This document shows, piece after piece, positions 1 to 7,480 of a DNA stretch of 14,925 bases. The notes below the pieces were generated by a model. That model saw nothing but the letters and a program-made list of their open reading frames with translations, did no database searches and was not told the DNA's origin. The stretch spans positions 1 through 14,925 of the forward strand of contig QNAO01000001.1 in the NCBI GenBank assembly GCA_003641785.1. Direction: 5' to 3'. How positions within the stretch are numbered: the first letter of the stretch is position 1; the number at the start of each line of letters is the position of its first letter. The position numbers and the translations under genes are program-made. The stretch comes from Thermotogae bacterium. Lineage in GTDB: Bacteria > Thermotogota > Thermotogae > Thermotogales > DSM-5069.

Positions 1-68
1 CTAAATGAAGCGCTCGAAGCTGTGTTCAAGGTCATTACCTTGAACACAGCTTCGAGCGCTTCATTTAG
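1..68. repeat. Perfect 32-bp inverted repeat with 4-nt centre at the window edge (probable fold-back artefact)
   Basis: Bases 1-32 are the exact reverse complement of bases 37-68, separated only by CATT. The right arm is in-frame coding sequence of the GlcD-type dehydrogenase (about residues 239-248), and the left arm is the same coding sequence reversed. The outer end falls exactly on base 1, there is no U-tract, and a conserved protein would have to tolerate a tail made from its own antisense. I infer a hairpin or fold-back artefact at a contig or read end rather than a genuine terminator or mobile-element end. The repeat itself is directly visible; the artefact interpretation is inference. 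Confidence 0.9.
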
Positions 69-779
69 TTGGCGAAACGGTACCAGCAAGTCCACTATCT
101 TCCCTGGATGAGGTATCAAATTAAGGTAAAGCTTGGTGAAAATGCCCAGAGTGCCTTCAGATCCAATCAGGGTCTGCAACAAATTGTAACCACTGGAATC
201 CTTTCGCCTCTTCCCACCCAACACGAGCGTTTCACCATTCGGAAAAACCACCTCAGCACCCAAAATATGTTTTGCGGTATTGCCATATTTGAGTGTTTTA
301 CTTCCACCAGCATTTGTGGCAGCGTTTCCTCCTATGAAGCTTGTTTCAACGCTCATTGGGTATCCAGCATAGTATAAGCGTTTCGCAGCTGCTTCCTGGC
401 AAAGAATGTTTGTCACAACTCCTGCTTCCGTAACAGCGATCATGTCGTTTTCATCGATCTCCAGTATTCTGTCCATCTTTTCCAAACTCAACACAAGACC
501 ACCATGAATTGGGATAGCCCCACCGCTTAACCCACTTCCCGCTCCTCTGGGAGTTATGGGTATGTGGTGCTTACAACAAAGCTTCACTACCTCTGAAACC
601 TGATCAGCAGTTGATGGCTTTACTACGACTTCTGGAAGACTTCTTTCTGAGCCGGACTCATCCTTTGAGTAAGCTTCCAACTCTTCTGGATCATCATAAA
701 CAATTGCCTGCATTGGCAAAATTTTTTTGAGGTCGCTGACAAACGATGTTGTCACTCTGTTATACGTGTTTTTGCTCAT
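1..779 (-). CDS. glcD: FAD-linked 2-hydroxyacid dehydrogenase, GlcD/D-lactate dehydrogenase type (3' end missing)
   Basis: This is the N-terminal part of a flavoprotein oxidising a 2-hydroxy acid to a 2-oxo acid. About 249 reliable residues are present against roughly 460 usual for the family. The FAD-binding type-4 (PCMH) domain spans about residues 50-190, with the pyrophosphate-binding stretch TPRGAGSGLSGGAIP near 76-90, a GGNAATNAGG segment near 150-159 and GSEGTLGI near 206-213. The C-terminal FAD-oxidase domain is missing. ATG at 779 overlaps the etfA stop as ATGA and is preceded by AAAGGACG inside etfA, so it is translationally coupled. The order etfB-etfA-glcD matches the LctBCD lactate dehydrogenase/Etf complex of acetogens, suggesting that electrons pass to EtfAB. 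Beyond codon 249 (bases 32-1) the frame stays open, but it reads the inverted copy of itself described at 1-68 and should be ignored. The true substrate is unknown. Confidence 0.88.
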   Translation of the reverse strand, partial: MSKNTYNRVTTSFVSDLKKILPMQAIVYDDPEELEAYSKDESGSERSLPEVVVKPSTADQVSEVVKLCCKHHIPITPRGAGSGLSGGAIPIHGGLVLSLEKMDRILEIDENDMIAVTEAGVVTNILCQEAAAKRLYYAGYPMSVETSFIGGNAATNAGGSKTLKYGNTAKHILGAEVVFPNGETLVLGGKRRKDSSGYNLLQTLIGSEGTLGIFTKLYLNLIPHPGKIVDLLVPFRQLNEALEAVFKVMTLNTASSASF

Positions 780-1795
780 CTTTTTCGTCCTTTCGCCTTC
801 CTTATTTCCTGTAGAAGTTTAGGAACTATTTCAAACAGATCGCCCACAATTCCAAGGTCAGCAATCTTAAATATATTTGCGGAGGGATCTTTATTGATTG
901 CGACAATTGATTTTGCGGAAGATATTCCCGCAAGATGTTGAACGGCACCAGAAATGCCTATGGCGATGTACACTCTTGGGGTTACTGTTTTTCCAGATAG
1001 TCCTACCTGGTGATGATAATCTACCCACCCCATATCAACTGCTGCTCTGGAAGCTGCTACAGCGGCTCCTAATTCATCGGCCAGTTTACGAATAAGTGAA
1101 AAATTCTCTGCTTTTCTCAACCCTCTTCCTCCCGCAACAACGATCTCTGCCTTATCTAAGGGCATTTTTGAACCAATCTTAGTTGAATCCAACCATTCAC
1201 TGCACGGTTCACTGTTCTTTGAAGAGAAGAAGTTTATTCTCTTGATCTTTCCTCTACGATTTGGAGTTCTGTTGGGAAGAGATACCAAATTAGTTCGAAC
1301 TGTGGCCATTTGTGGTCTGTGAAGAGGTGTTTCAATCACTGCCATTATGTTTCCACCTATTGCTGGTCGCACCTGAATCATAAGCCCCTTCTTACAATCA
1401 ATGTCAAGGTCTGTACAATCAGCCGTTAACCCCGTGTTGAGACCTGCAGCTATGGCTGGCATTACCGTTCTTCCAAAAGTAGTTGCAGCTGCGATGAAAA
1501 TGTCGGGTTTATGTTTCTTCAATACGCTTATAGTGATCTGAACATAATCATCAGGCAAGGAGTGTGCAAAGCGAACATCATCTGAGTAGTATACTTCGTC
1601 TATTCCCATTTCTATTAGTCCCTGAAGATCTCTTCTTTCAATGTTATATCCAAGTGCTAATGCGCAAAGTTTTGCCTTCTTCTTACGAGAGAGAAGCACT
1701 GCCCGTGATATTGTTTCATAGGATGCTTCAATTATTCTGCCTTCCTTAATTTCACATAATATCCAGATACTATCAGTATGTTCTTGCTTTACCAT
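776..1795 (-). CDS. etfA: Electron transfer flavoprotein alpha subunit
   Basis: EtfA carries the structural FAD of the EtfAB heterodimer and passes electrons to or from a partner flavoprotein, here most likely the adjacent GlcD-type dehydrogenase. It has 339 residues. The N-terminal alpha/beta ETF domain covers about residues 8-190. The C-terminal FAD-binding domain covers about 215-335 and shows GGRGL (222-226), SRAAVD (249-254), HQVGLSGKTV (262-271), GISGAVQH (280-287) and NKDP (301-304), all hallmarks of the family. There is no N-terminal ferredoxin-like cysteine cluster of the kind found in the longer LctC/CarE proteins. ATG at 1795 overlaps the end of etfB by 7 nt, with AAGGGG about 10 nt upstream. 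The gene sits in the middle of a coupled etfB-etfA-glcD set. Confidence 0.95.
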   Translation of the reverse strand: MVKQEHTDSIWILCEIKEGRIIEASYETISRAVLLSRKKKAKLCALALGYNIERRDLQGLIEMGIDEVYYSDDVRFAHSLPDDYVQITISVLKKHKPDIFIAAATTFGRTVMPAIAAGLNTGLTADCTDLDIDCKKGLMIQVRPAIGGNIMAVIETPLHRPQMATVRTNLVSLPNRTPNRRGKIKRINFFSSKNSEPCSEWLDSTKIGSKMPLDKAEIVVAGGRGLRKAENFSLIRKLADELGAAVAASRAAVDMGWVDYHHQVGLSGKTVTPRVYIAIGISGAVQHLAGISSAKSIVAINKDPSANIFKIADLGIVGDLFEIVPKLLQEIRKAKGRKR

Positions 1796-2589
1796 TGACT
1801 TGATACCCCTTGTTTTTCAAGGAATAGGAGAATCTCTTTGACTGCTTTCCTCACATTCCCCACCTTTATAATCTTTCCTTTCCGGAAAATCTTGGGACGA
1901 AAAATTTTCATCACTTTAGTTGGTGAACCCTTGAGCCCTACTTCGCTATCTGCTATTCCGAGATCGGTGGCTCTTAGTATCGGTATCTTTAGTTCAAGGG
2001 CACGAATCTTGTTTCTCAAGGATGGCAGATCTGGTTCACATACTTGTTTTGTAACTGTCAAGAGAGCGGGCAACTTTAGTTTTATTCTTTCGTACTCGGT
2101 TTCTGTAAGTCTTCTAATAACGATGAAGTCATCTGTCACCTTTTCTATACTGGTCACATAAGTAGTGAAACATAGGCCAAGTTGCATAGCTACCGATGGT
2201 CCAACTTGTCCTGTTTCTCCATCGGAAGACTTGTTTCCAGCAAGAATGATTTTGAAAGGACCTAACTGTTGCAGTGCACGACTTAGTACTTTTGCGGTTG
2301 CCAAAGTGTCAGATCCAGCGAAGATCCTATCAGAGATCAAAAAAGCCTTATCACAGCCAAGCGAAAGCGCCTCGCGCAATGTTTTAATAGCGCTTGAAGG
2401 CCCCATCGATATGGCAACTACTTCACCTTTTCCGATGGTTTTCTTTATTCTCACTGCCTGAGAAATAGCAGTCAAGTCTGTCGGGTTTGTTTCGACTTCA
2501 CTTTTTTCTCTAATGAGAGTTCCTTTTTTATTGTCGATTTTGACGTCTTCTGTTGCGGGTACTTGCTTCACCAGAACTGCTATTCTCAT
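1789..2589 (-). CDS. etfB: Electron transfer flavoprotein beta subunit, bifurcating-type signature
   Basis: EtfB pairs with EtfA and binds either AMP or a second flavin with NAD(H). The 266-residue protein begins with the typical MRIAVLVKQVP. It contains SDRIFAGSDTLATAKVL (residues 86-102), which resembles the SDRxFAGxDTxAT motif of bifurcating Etfs from clostridia and acetogens rather than the canonical AMP-binding EtfB. It also has AGNKSSDGETGQVGP (residues about 117-131), the nucleotide-binding loop. I infer that this pair could couple hydroxyacid oxidation with NAD+ to ferredoxin oxidation, but only biochemistry can show bifurcation. ATG at 2589 overlaps the upstream stop as ATGA; the ribosome site is weak (CCAAGG), consistent with translational coupling. 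Confidence 0.95.
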   Translation of the reverse strand: MRIAVLVKQVPATEDVKIDNKKGTLIREKSEVETNPTDLTAISQAVRIKKTIGKGEVVAISMGPSSAIKTLREALSLGCDKAFLISDRIFAGSDTLATAKVLSRALQQLGPFKIILAGNKSSDGETGQVGPSVAMQLGLCFTTYVTSIEKVTDDFIVIRRLTETEYERIKLKLPALLTVTKQVCEPDLPSLRNKIRALELKIPILRATDLGIADSEVGLKGSPTKVMKIFRPKIFRKGKIIKVGNVRKAVKEILLFLEKQGVSSQW

Positions 2590-3761
2590 AGCCTTGGCCC
2601 GATCCGATTGATTCCAATATCTGAGTAATTCAAAATCTCCGATTTTGATGGCTTACCAGAAGCTATTTCGATAATCTCCTTTATGATCTTTTCCGAAGCT
2701 TCTTCAAGGCTTCTCGATTTTGTCAACACATCAGAAACGTCAACGTCGATGTCTGTTCGCATTCGTGCTGCTGTTTTATCATTACCCGTTATTTTTATGA
2801 CAGGGACAATCGGGTTCCCAACAGGTGTTCCCAATCCTGTGGAAAACAGTGCCAGTGTACACCCTCCTGCTACCATTCCTGTTAATGATTCAATATCATA
2901 GCTTGGAGTGTCCATTACATATAGGCCCTCAACATCTGGAACTTTTTCAGCGTAAGATAAAAAACCCATTATAGGACATTGGTAACCCCCTTTTGAAACG
3001 GCTCCAAGTGATTTCTCCTCTATTGTGGTTATTCCACCACGTACGTTTCCTGGTGAAATGTTGTTTGGGATCAAGTTTGCTTCCAATTCATCCCGTGTAT
3101 ACTTCTGGCTTTCCTCAGCCACTCTCTCTATAGCTTTTCTCAGCTTTAAGGCAATTTCAGGGTTTTGGCATCTTTTTTCTAAAAAGTTTTCTGTTCCTAT
3201 TAGTTCTATTAATTCCGAGATCACAATTTTAGCTTTCATATCGCATAATTTGTCCACTGCGTAACCAATAGCAGGATTTGCTGCAAGCGCTGAAGTGTAA
3301 TCAGATCCTCCACATTCCACAGCTATTTTCAGTGAAGAAATAGTCACTTCCTGACGCTCCTGCTGGATCTTTTGCGTTATCTCAGAAAGGATATCTATTC
3401 CTTTCGAGATTGTGTCTGTCGTGCCCCCTTCTTCTTGTAAGATAAGACACTCCACAGGTTTGTTGCTTTTTGATATATCGTGGGCAAGTTCTTGTGGAAT
3501 AACTCTTTCGCATCCCAGACCGAGAACAAGAACTCCTGCTACATTCGGATTAGAGCCTATTCCGACAAGTGTTTTATAAGTTTGTCGGAAATCGTCACCC
3601 ACTTGAGCACATCCAACCTCGTGCCTTATATTAACGACTCCCTTGACTCTCTGGGCTATAGCAAATGCAACGTTGTTAACACAGGCAACTGATGGAAGAA
3701 CAATAACTTTGTTTCTAATGCCAATTCTCCCATCAGCTCTGACATAAGCTCTTATATTCAT
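2586..3761 (-). CDS. UxaA/SuyB-type dehydratase or lyase, large subunit
   Basis: A 391-residue member of the UxaA (altronate/galactarate dehydratase) C-terminal family. These enzymes eliminate water from sugar acids or, in SuyB, sulfite from sulfolactate. It opens with the family pattern YVRADGRIGIRN (6-17), followed by HEVGCAQVGDD (47-57), ECGGSDYTSALAANPAIG (about 149-166) and an FSTGLGTPVGNP stretch in the C-terminal third. The N-terminal SAF domain, fused in classical UxaA of about 495 residues, is instead encoded by the preceding small gene, as in SuyA/SuyB and split clostridial UxaA proteins. ATG at 3761 directly follows the small-subunit stop (zero spacing) with GAAGGGGTG as ribosome site. 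The substrate is not determinable: a sugar acid is the conservative guess, and a sulfonated hydroxy acid is possible but unsupported. Confidence 0.87.
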   Translation of the reverse strand: MNIRAYVRADGRIGIRNKVIVLPSVACVNNVAFAIAQRVKGVVNIRHEVGCAQVGDDFRQTYKTLVGIGSNPNVAGVLVLGLGCERVIPQELAHDISKSNKPVECLILQEEGGTTDTISKGIDILSEITQKIQQERQEVTISSLKIAVECGGSDYTSALAANPAIGYAVDKLCDMKAKIVISELIELIGTENFLEKRCQNPEIALKLRKAIERVAEESQKYTRDELEANLIPNNISPGNVRGGITTIEEKSLGAVSKGGYQCPIMGFLSYAEKVPDVEGLYVMDTPSYDIESLTGMVAGGCTLALFSTGLGTPVGNPIVPVIKITGNDKTAARMRTDIDVDVSDVLTKSRSLEEASEKIIKEIIEIASGKPSKSEILNYSDIGINRIGPRL

Positions 3762-4049
3762 CTATTTCACCCCTTCGGTTCTCAAACTTGCAGTATTGTG
3801 CACATGAACATGCTCCCCAACACCTATATGCGTCATTGCGTATCCTACAGGAACCCCATACTTTATTACCTTTTCACCACGTTCAATAGTCTTAATAGCT
3901 ATTTTGTGTCCTCTTGCTATCGACTGAATTGCCTTCACAGTCCTATTACTTCCGGCAACCTTAAAGCATATGGTTTCACCCTTTTTTACATCTTCAAGTA
4001 CCGTAACGACATTATCTAAGTCGTTCATTATCAGAGCTCTTTTTTTCAC
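3762..4049 (-). CDS. UxaA/SuyA-type dehydratase or lyase, small SAF-domain subunit
   Basis: A 95-residue protein made of a single SAF domain, the stand-alone counterpart of the UxaA N-terminus. Recognisable elements are DNVVTVLEDVKKGE (12-25), the GHKIAIKTIERGEKVIKYG core (about 47-65) and the closing VGEHVHVHNTAS with its paired histidines near the C-terminus. It is expected to form a heteromeric enzyme with the large subunit encoded immediately downstream. The chosen start is GTG at 4049, overlapping the gntR stop as GTGA and preceded by AAAGGAGAG at good spacing. An ATG eight codons in (4028) lacks such a site. A run of seven A follows the start codon on the coding strand. Confidence 0.87.
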   Translation of the reverse strand: MKKRALIMNDLDNVVTVLEDVKKGETICFKVAGSNRTVKAIQSIARGHKIAIKTIERGEKVIKYGVPVGYAMTHIGVGEHVHVHNTASLRTEGVK

Positions 4050-4753
4050 AACGACATCTCTCCTTTGCTTTCTATCTCTTTTAGGAGCTTACATATCATT
4101 TCGCAGCTTGCTTCTATATGTCTATCCAGGGATTCTCTTGCCTTTGAAAGATTTCTCATAAAGATTTGCTCCGCAATTTCGAGGTGTTGCTGTGCTTCCC
4201 GGAGTATCCATTCTTTCTCACTGGGGGGAAGGCAAACCCGTATTACATTTCTAGCTCTCGTTATCAAAGAAAACAGCTGGCTGAACATGCGGTGCAAATA
4301 TGGATTGGGGTAGGAAGAAATGATCAGATCATGTAACTTGTAATCGAGATCATAGGGGGGGGATGATATGGTCTTTTCAGGATCGTTCAAAGCGGACCTT
4401 AGCTTGAATATTATCTCAGAAATAGCCTCACTATCAATACGGTTTATAGAATTCTCTAACGCTAACAATTCTAAGGATTTTCTCACGGCGAAGAGATTCT
4501 TCACCTGATTTTCGTCTATACCACTTACAAAAAAGCCTATCCGTGGCTTGGCAATCACTAGACCTTCATTAGCCAGCCTCTGAAGAGCACTTCGTACAGG
4601 TGTTATACTAGTGCCTAACTGCTGACTTATTTCTCGGATGTTCAAATACTGATTTGGTTTCAGACGAAGTGTTACGATAGAATCCTTTATTACGTTATAA
4701 ACTTGATTATCTGCTCCCAAAATGTTCAGTTTTCTGAGCTTCTCCATATCCAA
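4046..4753 (-). CDS. GntR-family transcriptional regulator, FadR/FCD subfamily
   Basis: A probable local, effector-controlled repressor of 235 residues. The winged helix-turn-helix covers about residues 15-78, with recognition region IREISQQLGTSITPVRSALQRL (split about 39-60). The FCD ligand-binding domain covers about 84-225. The four FCD metal ligands appear present: D137 and H141 (the Dx3H pair), H190 and H212, so a metal-bound carboxylate effector fits the family. The start is taken as TTG at 4753, because GGGAG lies 7 nt upstream; an ATG two codons later is 13 nt from it. It overlaps the isomerase gene by 28 nt. Its position inside the operon suggests autoregulation, with the leader dyads at 14628-14681 as the likeliest targets (inference). 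An eight-C run (4355-4362) encodes part of S131-P132-P133. Confidence 0.93.
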   Translation of the reverse strand: MDMEKLRKLNILGADNQVYNVIKDSIVTLRLKPNQYLNIREISQQLGTSITPVRSALQRLANEGLVIAKPRIGFFVSGIDENQVKNLFAVRKSLELLALENSINRIDSEAISEIIFKLRSALNDPEKTISSPPYDLDYKLHDLIISSYPNPYLHRMFSQLFSLITRARNVIRVCLPPSEKEWILREAQQHLEIAEQIFMRNLSKARESLDRHIEASCEMICKLLKEIESKGEMSL

Positions 4754-5562
4754 TTTCCATCTCCCTCAACTAAAAGGTGTTTTGATAGAAAAGAATTCGA
4801 TTCTTCAATACACTGAAGTTCACAGCAAAAAGTTTCCACACTTAGGTACCCTTCATAGCGATGTTTCCGGAGGATCGAGAAGTAACGTTCAAAGGGAATT
4901 CTTCCCTTTCCAAGTGGCAGATGATCTGTGTCTGAAAGATGAACATAGAAAAGATTTAGCTTTTCTATCCACTGTTCTTCATGCACGAGATCAGTGTGGT
5001 CGGTATCCAGCATTATTCCCGTGCTTTGTAACCCCAAACTTTCGATCACGTCTAAAGAATCTTTTAATGTATTTAGAGTATCGCAGACGTTTGGTTTGAG
5101 AGGCTCTAAAAGTATCCAGACACCATGTTCCAGCGCATATTTATCGAGGGAAATGAAAGCTTCAAACATTCTTTCAACAGAGTCTTGGTTTTCATTGTTC
5201 CATATTTTTCCCCTGAATCTTCCTACATTAACACTGCACTTCAGTTTTTCTGCGATGTCTACAGTTTTAAAAGCCCAACGAAGAGCCTCTCTTCTGTTCT
5301 TTTCTTGGGGATCATTAAGGCATAAATTGTATGTTCCCCAGAATTCTCCTGTACATAACTGACTTGTTTGAAGATTGTATTTGTCCAATATTTTCTGAAA
5401 ACTTTTAACATCAAAATTGAACGGATTTCCAATCATAACCTCTATACCGTTGTATTTCAGAATTTGGAGCTTTTCAAGAGTTTTATCCAAATTCTCACGA
5501 ATTCCTGTTATTCTTCCACTGGCCGGTAAGTTTGAGTCCACCCACACATGTGACAGCTTCAA
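4726..5562 (-). CDS. Sugar phosphate isomerase/epimerase-like TIM-barrel protein (AP-endonuclease family 2 fold)
   Basis: A 278-residue xylose-isomerase-like TIM barrel. Divalent-metal ligands expected for the family can be placed: E153 (LLEPL), D186 and H189 (MLDTDH), H208 (YVHLSD) and E243 (SVETF). The segment GKGRIPF (218-224) matches the GxGxIxF substrate loop. Such proteins isomerise or epimerise sugars, keto-acids or inosose-type compounds, and a few act as hydrolases or dehydratases, so the reaction here is open. In this context it may isomerise a hydroxy- or keto-acid intermediate. TTG at 5562 overlaps the ptb stop as TTGA and is preceded by GGGGGTGATC. Its 3' end overlaps gntR by 28 nt. 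Confidence 0.85.
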   Translation of the reverse strand: MKLSHVWVDSNLPASGRITGIRENLDKTLEKLQILKYNGIEVMIGNPFNFDVKSFQKILDKYNLQTSQLCTGEFWGTYNLCLNDPQEKNRREALRWAFKTVDIAEKLKCSVNVGRFRGKIWNNENQDSVERMFEAFISLDKYALEHGVWILLEPLKPNVCDTLNTLKDSLDVIESLGLQSTGIMLDTDHTDLVHEEQWIEKLNLFYVHLSDTDHLPLGKGRIPFERYFSILRKHRYEGYLSVETFCCELQCIEESNSFLSKHLLVEGDGNWIWRSSEN

Positions 5563-6431
5563 CTATCGATCACCCCCCTTGCAATTTTTGCAATACACAG
5601 TGATATTACTCGAGATCCGCAGTTATCAGAACGTGATGTGAGAACTACAGGACTCATCATTCCCCACAAGACTCCGGCAACACTGACTTTTCCTATGTAG
5701 ACTGCGGATTTTATGAGAAATGCGGCAGATTCGAGGTCAGGAGCCATAAGTATATCTGCGGGAGGATCGAATCTAAGAGCGACCCTTTTTTTCAAAGCAG
5801 ACTTCTCACTGAGTGCTAAATCCACAGATACAGGACCGTCTACAAGTGCCTCGCACTCTATCTGCCCTCTTTCGAACATTTTTGTGATCAGTGCTGCATC
5901 ATATGTTGAACTGAGGTTGGGGGTGATCCATTCGTTTGCTGAAAGAAGGGCAACCTTGGGCATCGTGATCTCAAGAACCTTGGCGCACAGTACGGCGTTT
6001 TTGATAATTTCGATCTTTTGCTCGATAGAAGGATTTGGAGTTACTGTTCCATCAGTTACTATTATGAGTTTGTCGAGATTGGGAATCTCCAAGACAGAAG
6101 TGTGACTCACCCAACCCTTTATCAATTTGGACTTTATCAACACTTTCAGGAACAAGCTGGTATTGATAAGCCCTTTCATCAGAGTATCAACTTCATTTCG
6201 AATAACAAGGTCAATTCCTGTCTCCAGAGCTATCTGTGGGTTTGGGACGACGATGGTGGGAAAACCTGGAATCTTCTCATGAAAAACAAAGGTAAAATCT
6301 GCCAATCCAATGTTTTTAGCTTGCTCTGCTGTTTTGATTGTCTCTACATCAGGCCATATTCCGACCACTTTAAATTGTTCATTGATTTCAAGAGCTTTCT
6401 GCTTAAGCTCGGCAAAACATTTAATACTCAT
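5559..6431 (-). CDS. ptb: Phosphate acyltransferase, phosphotransbutyrylase type
   Basis: A 290-residue PTA_PTB-family enzyme exchanging CoA for phosphate on a short acyl group (acyl-CoA + Pi = acyl-phosphate + CoA). The Ptb length and the immediately upstream butyrate kinase favour C4-C5 or branched acyl groups over acetyl. Supporting segments include KGWVSHTSVLE (MSHTSVF-like, about 106-116), IVTDGTVTPNPSIEQK (about 123-138) and GPVSVDLALSEKSA (about 202-215), followed by DILMAPDLESAAFLIKS. I chose ATG at 6431: GAAGGGAAG lies 10 nt upstream and it overlaps the buk stop by only 11 nt. An open frame continues ten codons further to 6461, but would place the ribosome site inside the gene. The reaction is reversible, so it may serve acid activation as well as ATP formation. 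Confidence 0.92.
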   Translation of the reverse strand: MSIKCFAELKQKALEINEQFKVVGIWPDVETIKTAEQAKNIGLADFTFVFHEKIPGFPTIVVPNPQIALETGIDLVIRNEVDTLMKGLINTSLFLKVLIKSKLIKGWVSHTSVLEIPNLDKLIIVTDGTVTPNPSIEQKIEIIKNAVLCAKVLEITMPKVALLSANEWITPNLSSTYDAALITKMFERGQIECEALVDGPVSVDLALSEKSALKKRVALRFDPPADILMAPDLESAAFLIKSAVYIGKVSVAGVLWGMMSPVVLTSRSDNCGSRVISLCIAKIARGVIDS

Positions 6432-7476
6432 ATATATCCAACTTCCCTTCAATAGCATCAAGTGTGTTCAAAGCCAGGGCTTCCATCTCAAATTCTCCGG
6501 GATACCACATTATTTTTCCGGCAAAGGAAAGATACTTTTCTAAAAGCTTTCTAACAAGCTGATTCTTGGACACACCTCCAGTCACAAGAATTGCATCCAA
6601 ATCTCCCTGAAAGATAGGCAAAAGGCTGCAGGCATATTTACTCACATTGTAGACGTATGCTTCCAGAATAAGGGCTTTGTCAGCCTCTCTTTTGGCTATT
6701 TTTTCGATATCACTCATATTCCTGGTGCCAAAATGGGAATAAAGGCCAGCCTCATGTGTCAACACGTGTGTGATCTCCTCTTGAATCAGCTTGTTTCTTT
6801 CAATGTAATCGAACAAATCCAAGCTCGGCATATTTCCAGCTCTTTCCACAGCGAAAGGTCCTTCCTTATCGCTGTTATATAGATCCACCATCTTTCCATC
6901 AAGATGGGCACTTATTGATCCGCCTCCACCCATATGAATAACTATGAATCGGCACGACTCATAAGGCTTTTGCAAATCTTCGGCGCCTTTCTTGGCAACT
7001 GCTTTCATATTCAGCGCGTGTGAAAGAGAATTCCTTTTGATTTCCTTTAATCCAGTGATCTTGGCAATTTCAGCCATCTCATCAACGCTTATAGGATCAA
7101 CTGTAAATGGTTCTCCCCCAAATTGCTGAGAAAATTCCCAGGCAAGAACGACGCCGATATTTGCCGGATGCTGTCCTTGCAGGCCGTTTCTTGCGTGCTC
7201 CACCATTTCCTCGTTCACTTTGTAGACTCCAGATTTCACAGGCTTTAATCTTCCTCCACGAGCGACTACAGCATGGAATTCCTGGAGTGAAAATTCATGC
7301 TTACGCAGACACTCAAGGACGTTCTTTTTTCTTATTTCATATTGCGTTGGAAATAGAGGTTTTGAAAGCGTGTCATCTTCATGATATATGGTTTTTCTTA
7401 TCTTTTCTTTTCTGTCGAAGAATACGGCGATTTTCGTTGAAGTTGATCCAGGGTTTATGACTAGAATTTTCCTCAT
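6421..7476 (-). CDS. buk: Butyrate kinase (short- or branched-chain fatty acid kinase)
   Basis: A 351-residue member of the acetate/butyrate kinase family that transfers phosphate between acyl-phosphate and ADP. The ASKHA phosphate-binding motifs are clear: ILVINPGSTSTKIAVF (4-19), VARGG (71-75), HPANIG (103-108), HMGGGGSISAHLDG (181-194) and MPSLDLFDYI. Size and sequence fit Buk rather than AckA (about 400 residues). With ptb just downstream it completes an acyl-CoA to acid plus ATP module, or the reverse activation of an imported acid. ATG at 7476 lies 4 nt after the DRE-TIM gene stop, with GGGGTGAG seven nucleotides upstream. The real acyl substrate may differ from butyrate. Confidence 0.95.
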   Translation of the reverse strand: MRKILVINPGSTSTKIAVFFDRKEKIRKTIYHEDDTLSKPLFPTQYEIRKKNVLECLRKHEFSLQEFHAVVARGGRLKPVKSGVYKVNEEMVEHARNGLQGQHPANIGVVLAWEFSQQFGGEPFTVDPISVDEMAEIAKITGLKEIKRNSLSHALNMKAVAKKGAEDLQKPYESCRFIVIHMGGGGSISAHLDGKMVDLYNSDKEGPFAVERAGNMPSLDLFDYIERNKLIQEEITHVLTHEAGLYSHFGTRNMSDIEKIAKREADKALILEAYVYNVSKYACSLLPIFQGDLDAILVTGGVSKNQLVRKLLEKYLSFAGKIMWYPGEFEMEALALNTLDAIEGKLDIYEY

Positions 7477-7480
7477 TCTC

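Noticed and set aside
1..68. Intrinsic terminator or insertion-sequence end
   Set aside because: The stem is coding sequence of a conserved protein, has no U-tract or target duplication, and its outer end coincides with the window edge; fold-back is simpler.
69..377. Plus-strand open frame of about 100 codons beginning right after the palindrome
   Set aside because: It is antisense to the FAD-binding domain of the GlcD-type gene, has no ribosome site and shows no protein family pattern.
2586..4049. Definite assignment as (2R)-sulfolactate sulfo-lyase SuyAB
   Set aside because: The split and lengths fit, but no sulfite-handling, sulfolactate dehydrogenase or sulfonate-specific genes are visible; the same split exists in sugar-acid dehydratases.
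4046..4753. Fatty-acid regulator FadR
   Set aside because: The FCD subfamily covers many carboxylate sensors, and no fatty-acid genes or TGGTNNNACCA sites are seen.
6018..6455. Plus-strand open frame of about 145 codons opposite ptb
   Set aside because: The opposite strand encodes a clear Ptb protein; the plus-strand translation is low-complexity and has no ribosome site. The same holds for the other plus-strand frames opposite the operon genes.
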